Assembly: GCA_945787155.1 (NCBI GenBank)
Contig: CALZHD010000008.1
Span: 1 to 39,197 of the forward strand
Origin: an uncultured Gammaproteobacteria bacterium
GTDB lineage: Bacteria > Pseudomonadota > Gammaproteobacteria > SZUA-140
Direction: 5' to 3'
Length of the DNA: 39,197 bases
Both the position numbers and the translations under genes were made by a program. Below the pieces are notes generated by a model. It was not told the DNA's origin. It did not search any database and saw nothing but the letters and a program-made list of their open reading frames with translations. Positions 18,203 through 30,828 of the stretch are shown here, piece by piece; position 1 is the stretch's first letter, and the number at the start of each line of letters is the position of its first letter.

Positions 18203-19495
18203 TTAACTCCCACTACTAACATTAACAAAGTCCTTCCCTTTAAATTTGCAATAACGCAGATACCAGCCCGATGTCTTTTTCCAGAACTTGAAGCCATCTG
18301 TCTTTGGAAACATCGTGATACGCCGTATCCACATCAGATTATCTGCCATCTTGACTGGTCCGCTAATCGTGGCAACACCAAAACGATACCCCGCCGCAGC
18401 CACTGCTTCAGACTCACGCTGATCACAGTCACCATAGGGGTAGGCGAATGATACCACCTCATCATTAATTAGTGCTTCAAGTCGCTGCTTTGAAGCACTC
18501 ATTTCAAAGGCCAGTTCATCGTCTGTTAATGTTGTCAGACGCCGATGACTCAAGCCATGAGAGGCGATCTCAACGTGGCCACTCAGGTGGCATTCATCGA
18601 TCTGCTCGGATGACATGAGTGCCGCCTCAAGTTCTCCTAATTCGATATCCCAGCGATTACTGGTCAGCGCATCATCGGCCAATACAAAAATCACGGCCTT
18701 TGCATTATGTTTTTTGAGTAGTGGCAACAGATGCAGATAGTTATCTTCATAGCCATCATCAAAAGTAAGAATAATGGGCTTAGTGGGCTTCATCCCCTGC
18801 GCGATATCTTTAAACGTCACAAACTGAAAACCGCGTCGCTTGAGCTGGATCAGCTGCTGCTCCAGTTCATCAATGGTGACATAAACATTAAACCGGGAGC
18901 CCTGTGGTGCTTCAGGCAACACACGATGATAGGTCAACACTGGAATCTCTGCAAAACGTGAAAGCGCCGCTCTGATCACTGCCCGTTCGTAACAATGCAT
19001 CACCTGTGGTGCGACCCTGGAAAGGCGATAATCGGCCAGGTAGTCCGTATACTTATCAAGCGGCAGCTCTGCACCCGAGATCAGCTGTGTAATATCATCG
19101 ATCAGGCGTGATGCCTGCCACGCCTGCGGTTCTGCACAATCACCAAAATTGGTCGCCTTCGCCTCATCGATGGTCTCATCATCAATCGCACCCACATAAC
19201 AGGCCTCGCCCACTGCGATCACTGGCAAACCAAAGGCCATCGCCTCCAGCGCGACTCGCCCAGCACCTATCACCAGGTCACTCTGCCTGAACTGTTGATT
19301 CACATCTTCGACAAAATCAGAGAGCACCACATTGTCACCGACCACGGTAGAAAAGCGTTCTGACAGTGGACCACCAACGATGGCAAATGTTATCGCAGGA
19401 AAATGTGGCGCAACTTCGGTAATAATGCGATAGGCAATTTCACCCTTCGGTCCGGTTAGACGACCGATCCATGCGACATGACTAATCGATGCCAT
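18203..19495 (-). CDS. GT4 C-terminal half fused to polysaccharide deacetylase
   Basis: Residues 1-175 are the donor-binding half of a GT-B glycosyltransferase (AWIGRLTGPKG, then the EAMAFGLPVIAVGE region with its E...E signature). Residues 185-430 are a NodB-type polysaccharide deacetylase (PVLTYHRVLP, ILTFDDGYEDNY metal Asp pair, HVEIASHGLSHRRL metal His pair, FAYPYGDCDQRE). The N-terminal GT4 half lies directly upstream in another frame (19482-19958), overlapping by 14 bases. Together they would make one three-domain enzyme. Either a frameshift has split it, or two polypeptides are made by coupled translation from the ATG inside the overlap. Confidence 0.8.
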   Translation of the reverse strand: MASISHVAWIGRLTGPKGEIAYRIITEVAPHFPAITFAIVGGPLSERFSTVVGDNVVLSDFVEDVNQQFRQSDLVIGAGRVALEAMAFGLPVIAVGEACYVGAIDDETIDEAKATNFGDCAEPQAWQASRLIDDITQLISGAELPLDKYTDYLADYRLSRVAPQVMHCYERAVIRAALSRFAEIPVLTYHRVLPEAPQGSRFNVYVTIDELEQQLIQLKRRGFQFVTFKDIAQGMKPTKPIILTFDDGYEDNYLHLLPLLKKHNAKAVIFVLADDALTSNRWDIELGELEAALMSSEQIDECHLSGHVEIASHGLSHRRLTTLTDDELAFEMSASKQRLEALINDEVVSFAYPYGDCDQRESEAVAAAGYRFGVATISGPVKMADNLMWIRRITMFPKTDGFKFWKKTSGWYLRYCKFKGKDFVNVSSGS

Positions 19496-19958
19496 TACGA
19501 ATCACCTGTATATCCGCATCGCTCTTTCGTATTCCCATTCCATCTCGCAGGTGACTCACTAGTGAGTCGCACACCACGATAATATCCTGTCCATAAATAT
19601 TAAAACGTGAACGCATCGCGCGTTTGCTCTGTCGTCCATGTACTGTTGAAACATATCCGATCCTGGCGCAACGACAGACGATATTAGCAATCCAGCTAGC
19701 AGCACGTGAGTGTGCATGAATCAGATCAATCTCTCGTTCGCGGCAGAGCCGCCACAACTTTATGATATTACGTAATCGATTCATCATTGAGCGATCATGA
19801 ATCGACATCGAAATATATTCCGCGTCACTCGAGACTGTTAATGTATCCGAGACGATCAAACACTTATGACCGGCTGTCATCTGTTCACGGCACAATGCGA
19901 CGGCATAGACCTCAGGCCCGGTCAAATGCGTCTGTGAAAGTAGATGTAGAATTTTCAT
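19482..19958 (-). CDS. GT4 N-terminal half (split glycosyltransferase)
   Basis: This 158-residue piece is the acceptor-side Rossmann domain of a GT4 glycosyltransferase: MKILHLLSQTHLTGPEVYAVALCREQ, DLIHAHSRAASWIA and VSTVHGRQSKRAMRSRFNIYGQDIIVVCDSL. It stops at IQVIRNGID, a motif that in intact GT4 enzymes is followed by about 15-20 residues and then the (V/I)GRL strand. That strand begins the next frame. The stop TAG follows NGID at once. The linker is shorter than usual, so a small non-triplet deletion rather than a simple one-base slip is likely. It overlaps the upstream GT9 gene by 4 bases. Confidence 0.75.
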   Translation of the reverse strand: MKILHLLSQTHLTGPEVYAVALCREQMTAGHKCLIVSDTLTVSSDAEYISMSIHDRSMMNRLRNIIKLWRLCREREIDLIHAHSRAASWIANIVCRCARIGYVSTVHGRQSKRAMRSRFNIYGQDIIVVCDSLVSHLRDGMGIRKSDADIQVIRNGID

Positions 19959-20974
19959 TCCTTATTATCCAGTAATGTAAGCAGGCCCTCGGCAGATTGC
20001 AACACCGCATCGACGCCTGGTACCTGCGCATCACTGCAAAATACAGCATCATGAAATCCGTATCGGGGCCAGTAACGGTACGGCTCTGTGTCAAAAAATA
20101 TCCCGATAGTAGGGGTTTCACAGGCGATCGCGATATTTCGAATGCCAGTGTCATTACCGATCAACAGTGATGCCCCTTTTACAAATGAGAGTGTTTCATC
20201 GAAATCATTCAACTGCATCGCAATCACATTATCACGATCCGCCAGCGGCTCAACGATCTCATCAATCGTCTCCCACTCGTCGATGCCCTTCAAAACAATA
20301 TGATCATATTCAGGATGCTTTGTAGAAAGCGCGTCTACCAGCTGGGCAAAGTGCCCCTTGGGCCAGCACTTTTTTGGCGTTGAGGCGCTGGGAAAATAAA
20401 CTAGATATGGACGAGGGTGCTGAGACGCCTTGACCGGCATTAGAAATAGCGGGGGATATTCCACACGGTGCCCAAGAATTCGTAGCGTATCCAGTATGTT
20501 ATCTGCCTCAAACTGAAAATCGGAGCGCTGCACGGTGACATCATAAAACAGATGGCGCTCAACTGCCTTGTACGGAAAACTAATTTTGAGTTTCGTCCGC
20601 GTCAGCAGACAGGTATAAAAACTTCGCGGCGTCACCGCCAGGTCAAACAACAGGTCATGTTCACCCAGCTCACGGGCACGTGCAATCTGAGCTTTGAGCG
20701 GCACATCCTTGCGATCACTGCCATAGACCACATGTACTCGATCAACCAGATCTTCAGGCGCGCCACGGGTGTAGTTACTGCAAAGGCTCAGCGTAATCTG
20801 GGCGTTAGGGAAAAAGCGGCGCAGTTCAATCAAAAATGGTCGCGTCAATACCATGTCGCCCACTGCAGCATGACGGATCACCGCAACACTTTTGACTGCT
20901 TCAGGATCAATAGACGCCGCCATCTTCCTGGCGCGCCTGCTTGCCCAGCCACCACTCTTGAACCACAACTTCAT
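19955..20974 (-). CDS. Glycosyltransferase family 9 (heptosyltransferase-like)
   Basis: First gene of the glycan operon, 339 residues. After a basic N-terminal extension (KLWFKSGGWASRRARKMA) the GT9 signature appears: VAVIRHAAVGDMVLTRPFLIELRRFFP. The C-terminal half has YLVYFPSASTPKKCWPKGHFAQLVDAL and GASLLIGNDTGIRNIAIACETPTIGIF, the usual donor-site region. It resembles LPS core or O-antigen heptosyltransferases. A 257-base gap upstream separates it from a divergent regulator gene and should hold the operon promoter. Confidence 0.86.
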   Translation of the reverse strand: MKLWFKSGGWASRRARKMAASIDPEAVKSVAVIRHAAVGDMVLTRPFLIELRRFFPNAQITLSLCSNYTRGAPEDLVDRVHVVYGSDRKDVPLKAQIARARELGEHDLLFDLAVTPRSFYTCLLTRTKLKISFPYKAVERHLFYDVTVQRSDFQFEADNILDTLRILGHRVEYPPLFLMPVKASQHPRPYLVYFPSASTPKKCWPKGHFAQLVDALSTKHPEYDHIVLKGIDEWETIDEIVEPLADRDNVIAMQLNDFDETLSFVKGASLLIGNDTGIRNIAIACETPTIGIFFDTEPYRYWPRYGFHDAVFCSDAQVPGVDAVLQSAEGLLTLLDNKE

Positions 20975-21231
20975 ACAAAACCTTATTTATTAGTCATTTT
21001 CCGGCTCATTGTACACCACTCTCATCCCTCATAAAAAAACAAGGCATCAACAAACACCCTCCCAAACGCCCCGTAAATCCCTAAAGAATTCAACAAAATG
21101 AGCGTTATTTATAATGACAACCGTTGCGCTGAGTAATAATGTTAACAAGCGCCAACCCTGACCACCTAAGCTGTCATACAATAATATGTATTACACCTTG
21201 ATCGAATAGCTAAGGACTTAGTGATAAAACG

Positions 21232-22854
21232 ATGGCTCTCTGGACGCTCAAAAACAGAAAGATTCTGGTGATTGACGATTTTGCCGAGATGCGCTCGATG
21301 CTACGGAGCATGTTACTCGCTTACGGTGCCGAAGATATCAAACAAGCCGCTAATGGCAACGATGCAATTGAGCTGATCGCAAAACATAAATTCGACATCA
21401 TCCTGTGCGACTATAATCTGGGCGAAGGTAAAGATGGCCAGCAAGTATTAGAAGAGGCAAAACACCTCAACATTTTACCACTGGCCACCACCTTCATTAT
21501 GGTAACAGCAGAAAACACCTCAACCATGGTGATGGGCGCGCTTGACTATCAACCAGACGCCTATCTCTCTAAGCCGGTCACCAAGGCCACACTACAGACT
21601 CGCCTCAAGAAGATTCTCGACAAAAAAGAACTCACCAAAGATATATCAATCGCCATCGACAAAAAAGAGTACAGCAAAGCCGAAAATTTATGCGATGAAG
21701 CGATGGCTAGTCAACCCGCCCTTCGCCTTGAACTCCTGGGCCTGAAGTACAACATACTGATAACGACGGGGGACTGTGATGGCGCTGAAGCCGTATGTCA
21801 AGATGTCCTTGCTGATCGTGATGTGCCATGGGCACAACTGGGACTTGCCAGGGCCTACTTCTTCCAACAAAAATATAACGAGGCACACCAGCAGTTAGAA
21901 GATATCATCGCTACAAACAGTGATTTTGTCGCCGCCTATGACTGGCTCAGCAAAACACAGAAAAAAATGGACGATCTAACAAGCGCTGAAGAAACGCTCG
22001 CCAAAGCTATTGAAAAATCGCCTAAATCACTCACACGTCAACGTGAACTTGCTGAACTTGCCACCATCAACAATAATCACACCGTGGCTGAGCGCGCCTG
22101 CCGTGATGCGATGTTGATTGGCAAACATTCAGTGCTAAAAAAACCGGATGACTACATTAATTACTCTCAAGCCCTGATCAAGAATAATAAAGGAAAAGAG
22201 GCACTCAGGATTGCAGGCAATATCAAAATTGCATTCAAAGGTAATGATGAGGCACAGCTACAGGCAGAGATCTGCAAGAGCACTATTTTCCAGGTACAAG
22301 GCAATGATGCTAAGGCACAGGAAGCGATGGATGTTGCGCTTTCTCTTTATAAATCCAGCAGCGTGCCCAGCTCAAGCAATGCGGGCATCGCACTTGCAAA
22401 AAATTGCCTGAAGTATGGCAGAGAAGAAGCGGCCGATGCCATTATCAAAGATATCGCCAAAAATAATCATGAAAACAAAGCGGTGCTAGATGAAATCAAT
22501 CAGGCCTATGAAGCAGCTGGCCTTGGTAACAAAGCGGAAAAGAAAATTACCGAAGCGATCGACGAAATTGCCGAGATCAACAATGAAGGCGTCAGGCTTA
22601 TCAATGAAGGTAAGATCACCGAATCGATCGAACTTTTCAAAAAAGCGGCCAGGGCGCTACCACAAAACCATGTGATCAATCTCAACACTGCACAATCTTA
22701 TATTCTGTTGATGAAAAATGAGGGTGCCAGCAGAAAACACATTAATAATGCGATGTTCTATTTGAACGCCGTAAGAGATATCGATGCCGCCAGTGAAAAA
22801 TATCATAAATTAATGAAGAGCTGTCGTGAAATCGCTCAGCAGGCCGGGTTATAA
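21232..22854 (+). CDS. Response regulator with C-terminal TPR domain
   Basis: This 540-residue protein has an N-terminal receiver domain (residues 8-130: ILVIDDFAEMRSMLRSML, phosphoacceptor Asp60 in LCDYNL, switch Thr in IMVTAENTS, Lys in YLSKPVT) and about 380 residues of tetratricopeptide-like helices (for example AQLGLARAYFFQQKYNEAHQQLEDII). There is no DNA-binding or enzyme domain, so output must be by protein contact. The ATG lies downstream of a weak AAGGA site. A histidine kinase gene starts 8 bases downstream and is its likely partner. Confidence 0.86.
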   Translation: MALWTLKNRKILVIDDFAEMRSMLRSMLLAYGAEDIKQAANGNDAIELIAKHKFDIILCDYNLGEGKDGQQVLEEAKHLNILPLATTFIMVTAENTSTMVMGALDYQPDAYLSKPVTKATLQTRLKKILDKKELTKDISIAIDKKEYSKAENLCDEAMASQPALRLELLGLKYNILITTGDCDGAEAVCQDVLADRDVPWAQLGLARAYFFQQKYNEAHQQLEDIIATNSDFVAAYDWLSKTQKKMDDLTSAEETLAKAIEKSPKSLTRQRELAELATINNNHTVAERACRDAMLIGKHSVLKKPDDYINYSQALIKNNKGKEALRIAGNIKIAFKGNDEAQLQAEICKSTIFQVQGNDAKAQEAMDVALSLYKSSSVPSSSNAGIALAKNCLKYGREEAADAIIKDIAKNNHENKAVLDEINQAYEAAGLGNKAEKKITEAIDEIAEINNEGVRLINEGKITESIELFKKAARALPQNHVINLNTAQSYILLMKNEGASRKHINNAMFYLNAVRDIDAASEKYHKLMKSCREIAQQAGL

Positions 22855-22862
22855 ACCAGCCA

Positions 22863-23570
22863 ATGAGCGCTAAGAGCACCCTGCCACCACTGGATTTCTC
22901 TACCATCATCGCCAGTTCGGTGCATGACATGAAGAACTCGATTCAGCTGCTGCTCGGCACACTGGATGAGGTTATCGATGAACTCCCCGATGATGTGCAA
23001 CCGCACGCAAAGATCCTACGCGCACAGCTCGAAGGCCGGCGTATCAATGACCAGTTGGTACAACTATTGACCCTCTACAAAGCGGGCAATACACAGCAGA
23101 GCCTATGCCCCGACGAACATAGTGTTAGAGAATTTCTGGATGAGCTTTATCTCGAAAATCACGCTGTGCTTGCACTACGCGGTATAGACCTCAGCATTGA
23201 ATGTGAAGAAGAACTACAGTGGTTCTTTGATCGAGAACTGCTTAAAGGTGTCATTAACAACTTAATCTCTAATGCACAGCAATATACCAAAGATAAAATC
23301 CAGCTAAATGCGGTGATTCATGAAAAGTGGCTACGATTATCGGTCGATGATAACGGATCAGGATATCCTGAGACGATGTTAAGATGCTACAGCGCTGAGG
23401 ATCAACTCACCCCTGGCGACAACACGGCCGAGACAGGGGGCACCGGACTGGGACTTTTTTTCTCGGCAACGATTGCGCACATGCATACAAATCGCAAACA
23501 GCGCGGCTTTCTACAGACCAGCAACGAAGGCATTGACGGCGGCGCACGCTGCACCATCGCTCTTCCCTAA
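22863..23570 (+). CDS. Soluble sensor histidine kinase
   Basis: A compact kinase of 235 residues without membrane segments or sensor domain. The phosphoacceptor region is SSVHDMKNSIQLLLGTLDEV, with His21 as the candidate phosphorylation site. The HATPase domain shows the N box (NNLISNAQQYTKD), G1 (VDDNGSGYP) and G2 (GGTGLGLFFS). It follows the REC-TPR gene by 8 bases, so the two form a two-component pair. Lacking its own sensor, it may be steered by an interacting protein, perhaps through the TPR region. That last point is inference. Confidence 0.84.
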   Translation: MSAKSTLPPLDFSTIIASSVHDMKNSIQLLLGTLDEVIDELPDDVQPHAKILRAQLEGRRINDQLVQLLTLYKAGNTQQSLCPDEHSVREFLDELYLENHAVLALRGIDLSIECEEELQWFFDRELLKGVINNLISNAQQYTKDKIQLNAVIHEKWLRLSVDDNGSGYPETMLRCYSAEDQLTPGDNTAETGGTGLGLFFSATIAHMHTNRKQRGFLQTSNEGIDGGARCTIALP

Positions 23571-23699
23571 CGATAATTCTTCACTGGCCATCGCTCTTTT
23601 CTGACCGGCCCTTCTCTGATATAGATGCGACTCGAACAGTGAGCGCGGGGTGTTATAATCCCGCACCGACACTATTTTCGAGCAGCAACACAGCGCCGC

Positions 23700-27599
<3,900 letters not shown>

Positions 27600-27668
27600 C
27601 CGCGCACACGCTTGTCCGTTCCACCCTAAGCCCTTACACTGAGCATCAGTTCAACATGGAAACCCGTC

Positions 27669-27965
27669 ATGAATAAAGCCGCCTTCCCCATCATCGCCCT
27701 CTTTATCGGCATCTTCATCCAGCTGGTATTGATGACTGCGGTCTCTGCCGCAGGGGAACCCGCCATGCCATTGCTAACACTGCTGCTGATGACTGAATTC
27801 GGTGTCATCGTCTCTGCAGTCGGTGTTTTCATCGGTGGCAAGCTACTGCTAACAACGGGTTTCGACTACAAACTGGCACTACCCACTCTCGGCTGTGTAG
27901 CGCTGGTTATCATGCTGGGGCTTGAGGGCATCGAGCTGTGGGACTATATCAACCGCATCGATTGA
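27669..27965 (+). CDS. Small membrane protein of unknown function
   Basis: This 98-residue protein has three predicted membrane helices (about residues 5-27, 33-58 and 68-90) and no motif I can name. ATG 27669 lies 69 bases after hrpA. It resembles generic small inner-membrane proteins. No function is proposed. It precedes the Na/Pi-cotransporter-family gene by 85 bases on the same strand. Confidence 0.6.
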   Translation: MNKAAFPIIALFIGIFIQLVLMTAVSAAGEPAMPLLTLLLMTEFGVIVSAVGVFIGGKLLLTTGFDYKLALPTLGCVALVIMLGLEGIELWDYINRID

Positions 27966-28050
27966 TCCTCACCCGAATCCAGGCACAGCTTTAACACCTT
28001 ACGCCTTTGGGCAGTACGACAAATAATCTATACTGATCGTCAGGCCTCAA

Positions 28051-29676
28051 ATGGAGTCTGATCTCATCGATACACTCAACATCATCTTGCAGTTTCTCGG
28101 CGGCCTGGGACTGTTCCTGCTCGGCATGATCGTCATGACCGATGGCCTCAAGGCACTGGCGGGCAATGCGATACGCAGGGCACTGATGCGCTTCACCCGC
28201 AGTCCATTGAGCGGGGCGATGACCGGCGCCACCTGCACGGCACTGTTGCAATCGTCGAGTGCGACCACCGTCGCGGCGGTTGGTTTTGTCGGTGCCGGCC
28301 TGATGAGCTTCCCATCAGCGCTGGGAATCATCTTTGGTGCCAACCTCGGCACTACCATCACCGGCTGGATGGTGGCACTGCTCGGTTTTAAACTACAGCT
28401 CGGTCTGCTGGTATTACCGCTCATTCTGGCAGGTGCCATCATGCATCTCTTCGGCCGCAATCGAATCGCCAACAGCGGCTATGCAGTCGCAGGCTTTGGA
28501 CTGATCTTCGTTGGCATCATGATGTTGCAACAGGGTATGGGCGGCCTTCACGAATCACTCCCATTCGGCCAGTTTAGCGGTGACTCACTCACTGACCTCA
28601 TCGTGCTGGCATTGTTAGGCATCGTCTTTACAGTGATCACCCAATCTTCCAGTGCCGGCGTAGCTGCCGCACTCACGGCACTCTTCTCCGGTTTAATCGG
28701 GTTCGAGCAGGCGGCCGCGCTGGTCGTCGGAATGGATATTGGCACCACCGTAACGGCGGCACTAGCAACCATAGGAAGATCTGTCGCGGCACGTCGCACC
28801 GGCTTTTCTCATGTGATTTATAACTGCCTCACGGGACTGGGCGCGTTCCTGCTGATCTCTCCCTATGTGCTGCTATGGGAGACACTTGCGCCGAACGCCC
28901 TGATGGCCAATGCCGAGATTGCACTGGTCGCCTTCCACACCAGCTTCAATCTGCTCGGGGTGATCATCGTACTGCCATTTACTAAACAGTTTGCACGCTT
29001 GGTGGAGCGCCTGATACCGGCCACCGCACCACAGCGAACCGATATTCTCGACCACTCGCTCCTGCAGGAACCGGCACTGGCGATCAACGCAGTACAGATA
29101 GCGATCGAAGATGTGTTTCACCTGCTGCTACGTCACATCGCTGTGCTGCTCGGAAGTGCCACGCCACCGCCATCATCCACAGCGCAACCGATCAGCCTGC
29201 ATGAGATTCAACAGACACTCGACCAGATCCACAACTATCTCGACGAGATTCATCTCGAGCGCGAGCAGAGCGCAGAGTGGCAACGACTGGTTGCGCTGAT
29301 CCATACGCTGGACCATATGCAGCGGCTGCATGAACGCTGCGACGAAGATGCCGAACGGGCCGTGACGGCACGCACTACCGCGACACTACAGAGTCAATGT
29401 GCCGAATTGGTCGACGGCATCGGTGAAATAGAAATAGCGGCTCACAGCAGGCGCTGGCATGCGGCGTGCCAACGTGCTTCGTTGATCGCAACTACCATCA
29501 ACGAAAACCGTCCCGAGGCCCGCGCCACGGTCATGGCCAGCATCGGCAGCGGCGAGCTTACTGTCCCCGATGGCACAGCGCGGCTTGAAGCGGTCCGCTG
29601 GCTGCATCGGGTCAGCCATCATATCGCAAGGATCTGCACACACATCACCGAGGCCTATGTCGCCTCAGCTAAATAA
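28051..29676 (+). CDS. Na/Pi-cotransporter family protein with PhoU-like C-terminus
   Basis: This 541-residue protein has two inverted membrane repeats with the PF02690 signatures: first LLQSSSATTVAAVGFVGAG and GANLGTTITGW, second TQSSSAGVAAALTALF and GMDIGTTVTA. The QSSS repeats form the phosphate/sodium site in SLC34-type transporters. The C-terminal 200 residues are helical and soluble (DQIHNYLDEIHLEREQ and so on), as in NptA/YjbB-type proteins carrying a PhoU-like domain. YjbB in E. coli exports phosphate. Direction here is not determined by sequence. It appears to be the last gene of the strand's run. Confidence 0.88.
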   Translation: MESDLIDTLNIILQFLGGLGLFLLGMIVMTDGLKALAGNAIRRALMRFTRSPLSGAMTGATCTALLQSSSATTVAAVGFVGAGLMSFPSALGIIFGANLGTTITGWMVALLGFKLQLGLLVLPLILAGAIMHLFGRNRIANSGYAVAGFGLIFVGIMMLQQGMGGLHESLPFGQFSGDSLTDLIVLALLGIVFTVITQSSSAGVAAALTALFSGLIGFEQAAALVVGMDIGTTVTAALATIGRSVAARRTGFSHVIYNCLTGLGAFLLISPYVLLWETLAPNALMANAEIALVAFHTSFNLLGVIIVLPFTKQFARLVERLIPATAPQRTDILDHSLLQEPALAINAVQIAIEDVFHLLLRHIAVLLGSATPPPSSTAQPISLHEIQQTLDQIHNYLDEIHLEREQSAEWQRLVALIHTLDHMQRLHERCDEDAERAVTARTTATLQSQCAELVDGIGEIEIAAHSRRWHAACQRASLIATTINENRPEARATVMASIGSGELTVPDGTARLEAVRWLHRVSHHIARICTHITEAYVASAK

Positions 29677-29833
29677 GCTAACGAACCTGATAACCTGGCA
29701 ATGACACACACCCGCAGCCGTTTGCGGTTACAGTGATCTGTTTCACAGAGTTGAATTTACGCACTTGTCTTTACCATGACAGAGGCGTACGCTTTTAACA
29801 TCGTCACATCAACCGGCATACAGAGGGGCTGCA

Positions 29834-30727
29834 ATGGTGAACCAGACGGTTACGACACGACTCCTATCGCTTCACCTGTTGCTAGGTGGTCTGCTGTTAA
29901 CAGCATTCCCCACTACATCTACGGCAACCGAAGCATTCAGTCGGCAATACAACATGGACTGCACGCTGTGCCATACCCACATCACTGCGCCTGGCCACAC
30001 CTTCATCGATGCCAACGACCGCATCGCCGGCATTACATTCAACCGTGCCGCAATATTCGACTATCGCCTCGGGATGGCGGACCTTGCACTGGCGCCCGCA
30101 AGCGGCAGCCACATCCACTCTGGCCTGGCGATCAACGCTTCTAACCAGCTTCGCGGCAACGACCGTGTTAATCACGATAACAGCCGGCTTATGTTCGGCC
30201 GTCTCGGTGCCGATCTCGGCCCCGTCAACGGAGGACTGTTTGCATCTGGCGCACTCGACAGATTCACCACCGCACCACCGCAGCGACAGGGTGTCAAAAA
30301 CAGTCGTGATAACGAGGCACCAACATCCGTTTTTGGTGTCGATTTTAACGGCATGATCGGCTCACACGCCTCCTGGTATGCGCAGGCAGTCTGGAACGAA
30401 TGGGATGCGCTGATCAATCTCGACAAGGATCATAAATGGCTGGGGGGCTATGCCGGGATCGACTATATCCACAGCCCTGCATGGACCTACTCGCTGCTCT
30501 ATCACTACAGCGACGCCCGCGCAGTGGCGCGCAGCGACAGTCCCGATGATGAGTACAGCATGAAGACCCTCACCTTTACCGCATCGCATAACTTCATGCT
30601 GAATATCAAAGGGGTGATTGAATATAACCTGGATCTACAGGATGCCAGACTGAATACGGAACGCGATCTAAACAGCGAACTGACAAACAAGGACTACATC
30701 CTGTTTGGGCTGGATGCTGCATTTTAG
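29834..30727 (+). CDS. Outer-membrane monohaem cytochrome c-beta-barrel fusion (Cyc2-like architecture)
   Basis: The 297-residue protein has a signal peptide (residues 1-32), then directly a single haem c site CTLCH (Cys43, Cys46, His47) within FSRQYNMDCTLCHTHI. The remaining 240 residues show alternating amphipathic strands rich in Tyr/Trp/Phe (SWYAQAVWNEWDALI, WTYSLLYHYSD, LTFTASHNFMLNIKGVIEYNLDL) and end in a terminal Phe (DAAF), the outer-membrane barrel sorting signal. One N-terminal haem plus a barrel is the architecture of Cyc2 iron oxidases, but this protein is much shorter than Cyc2 (roughly 400-480). AGGGG upstream supports ATG 29834. Homology to Cyc2 is not proven by what I can see. 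Confidence 0.68.
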   Translation: MVNQTVTTRLLSLHLLLGGLLLTAFPTTSTATEAFSRQYNMDCTLCHTHITAPGHTFIDANDRIAGITFNRAAIFDYRLGMADLALAPASGSHIHSGLAINASNQLRGNDRVNHDNSRLMFGRLGADLGPVNGGLFASGALDRFTTAPPQRQGVKNSRDNEAPTSVFGVDFNGMIGSHASWYAQAVWNEWDALINLDKDHKWLGGYAGIDYIHSPAWTYSLLYHYSDARAVARSDSPDDEYSMKTLTFTASHNFMLNIKGVIEYNLDLQDARLNTERDLNSELTNKDYILFGLDAAF

Positions 30728-30742
30728 TAGTCGTCGATTATT

Positions 30743-30764
30743 GTAAGGAACCTCTGATTAAATC
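30743..30764 (+). repeat. Dispersed repeat end (GGAACCTCTGATTAAATC)
   Basis: This copy of the dispersed repeat lies in the gap between two convergent genes, 16 bases after the haem-barrel gene. It reads GTAAGGAACCTCTGATTAAATC. No facing partner was found in the gap. Confidence 0.6.
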
Positions 30765-30828
30765 CCGCACTCGCGTCACTACAACACTAGCGGATTATTA
30801 CACTTCCTGTTATCGCGGGCGCGGCGAT

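Noticed and set aside
19482-19495. Programmed frameshift signal in the split GT4 gene
   Set aside because: No slippery heptamer, stimulatory stem-loop or Shine-Dalgarno-like element is seen in the overlap, and the linker after NGID is too short for a simple slip to restore a normal GT4.
29776-30144. 122-codon frame overlapping the haem-barrel gene
   Set aside because: It is a shadow of the real gene: it lacks domain features and is rich in His/Arg/Pro, and the haem-barrel frame has a signal peptide, a CxxCH and a good ribosome site.
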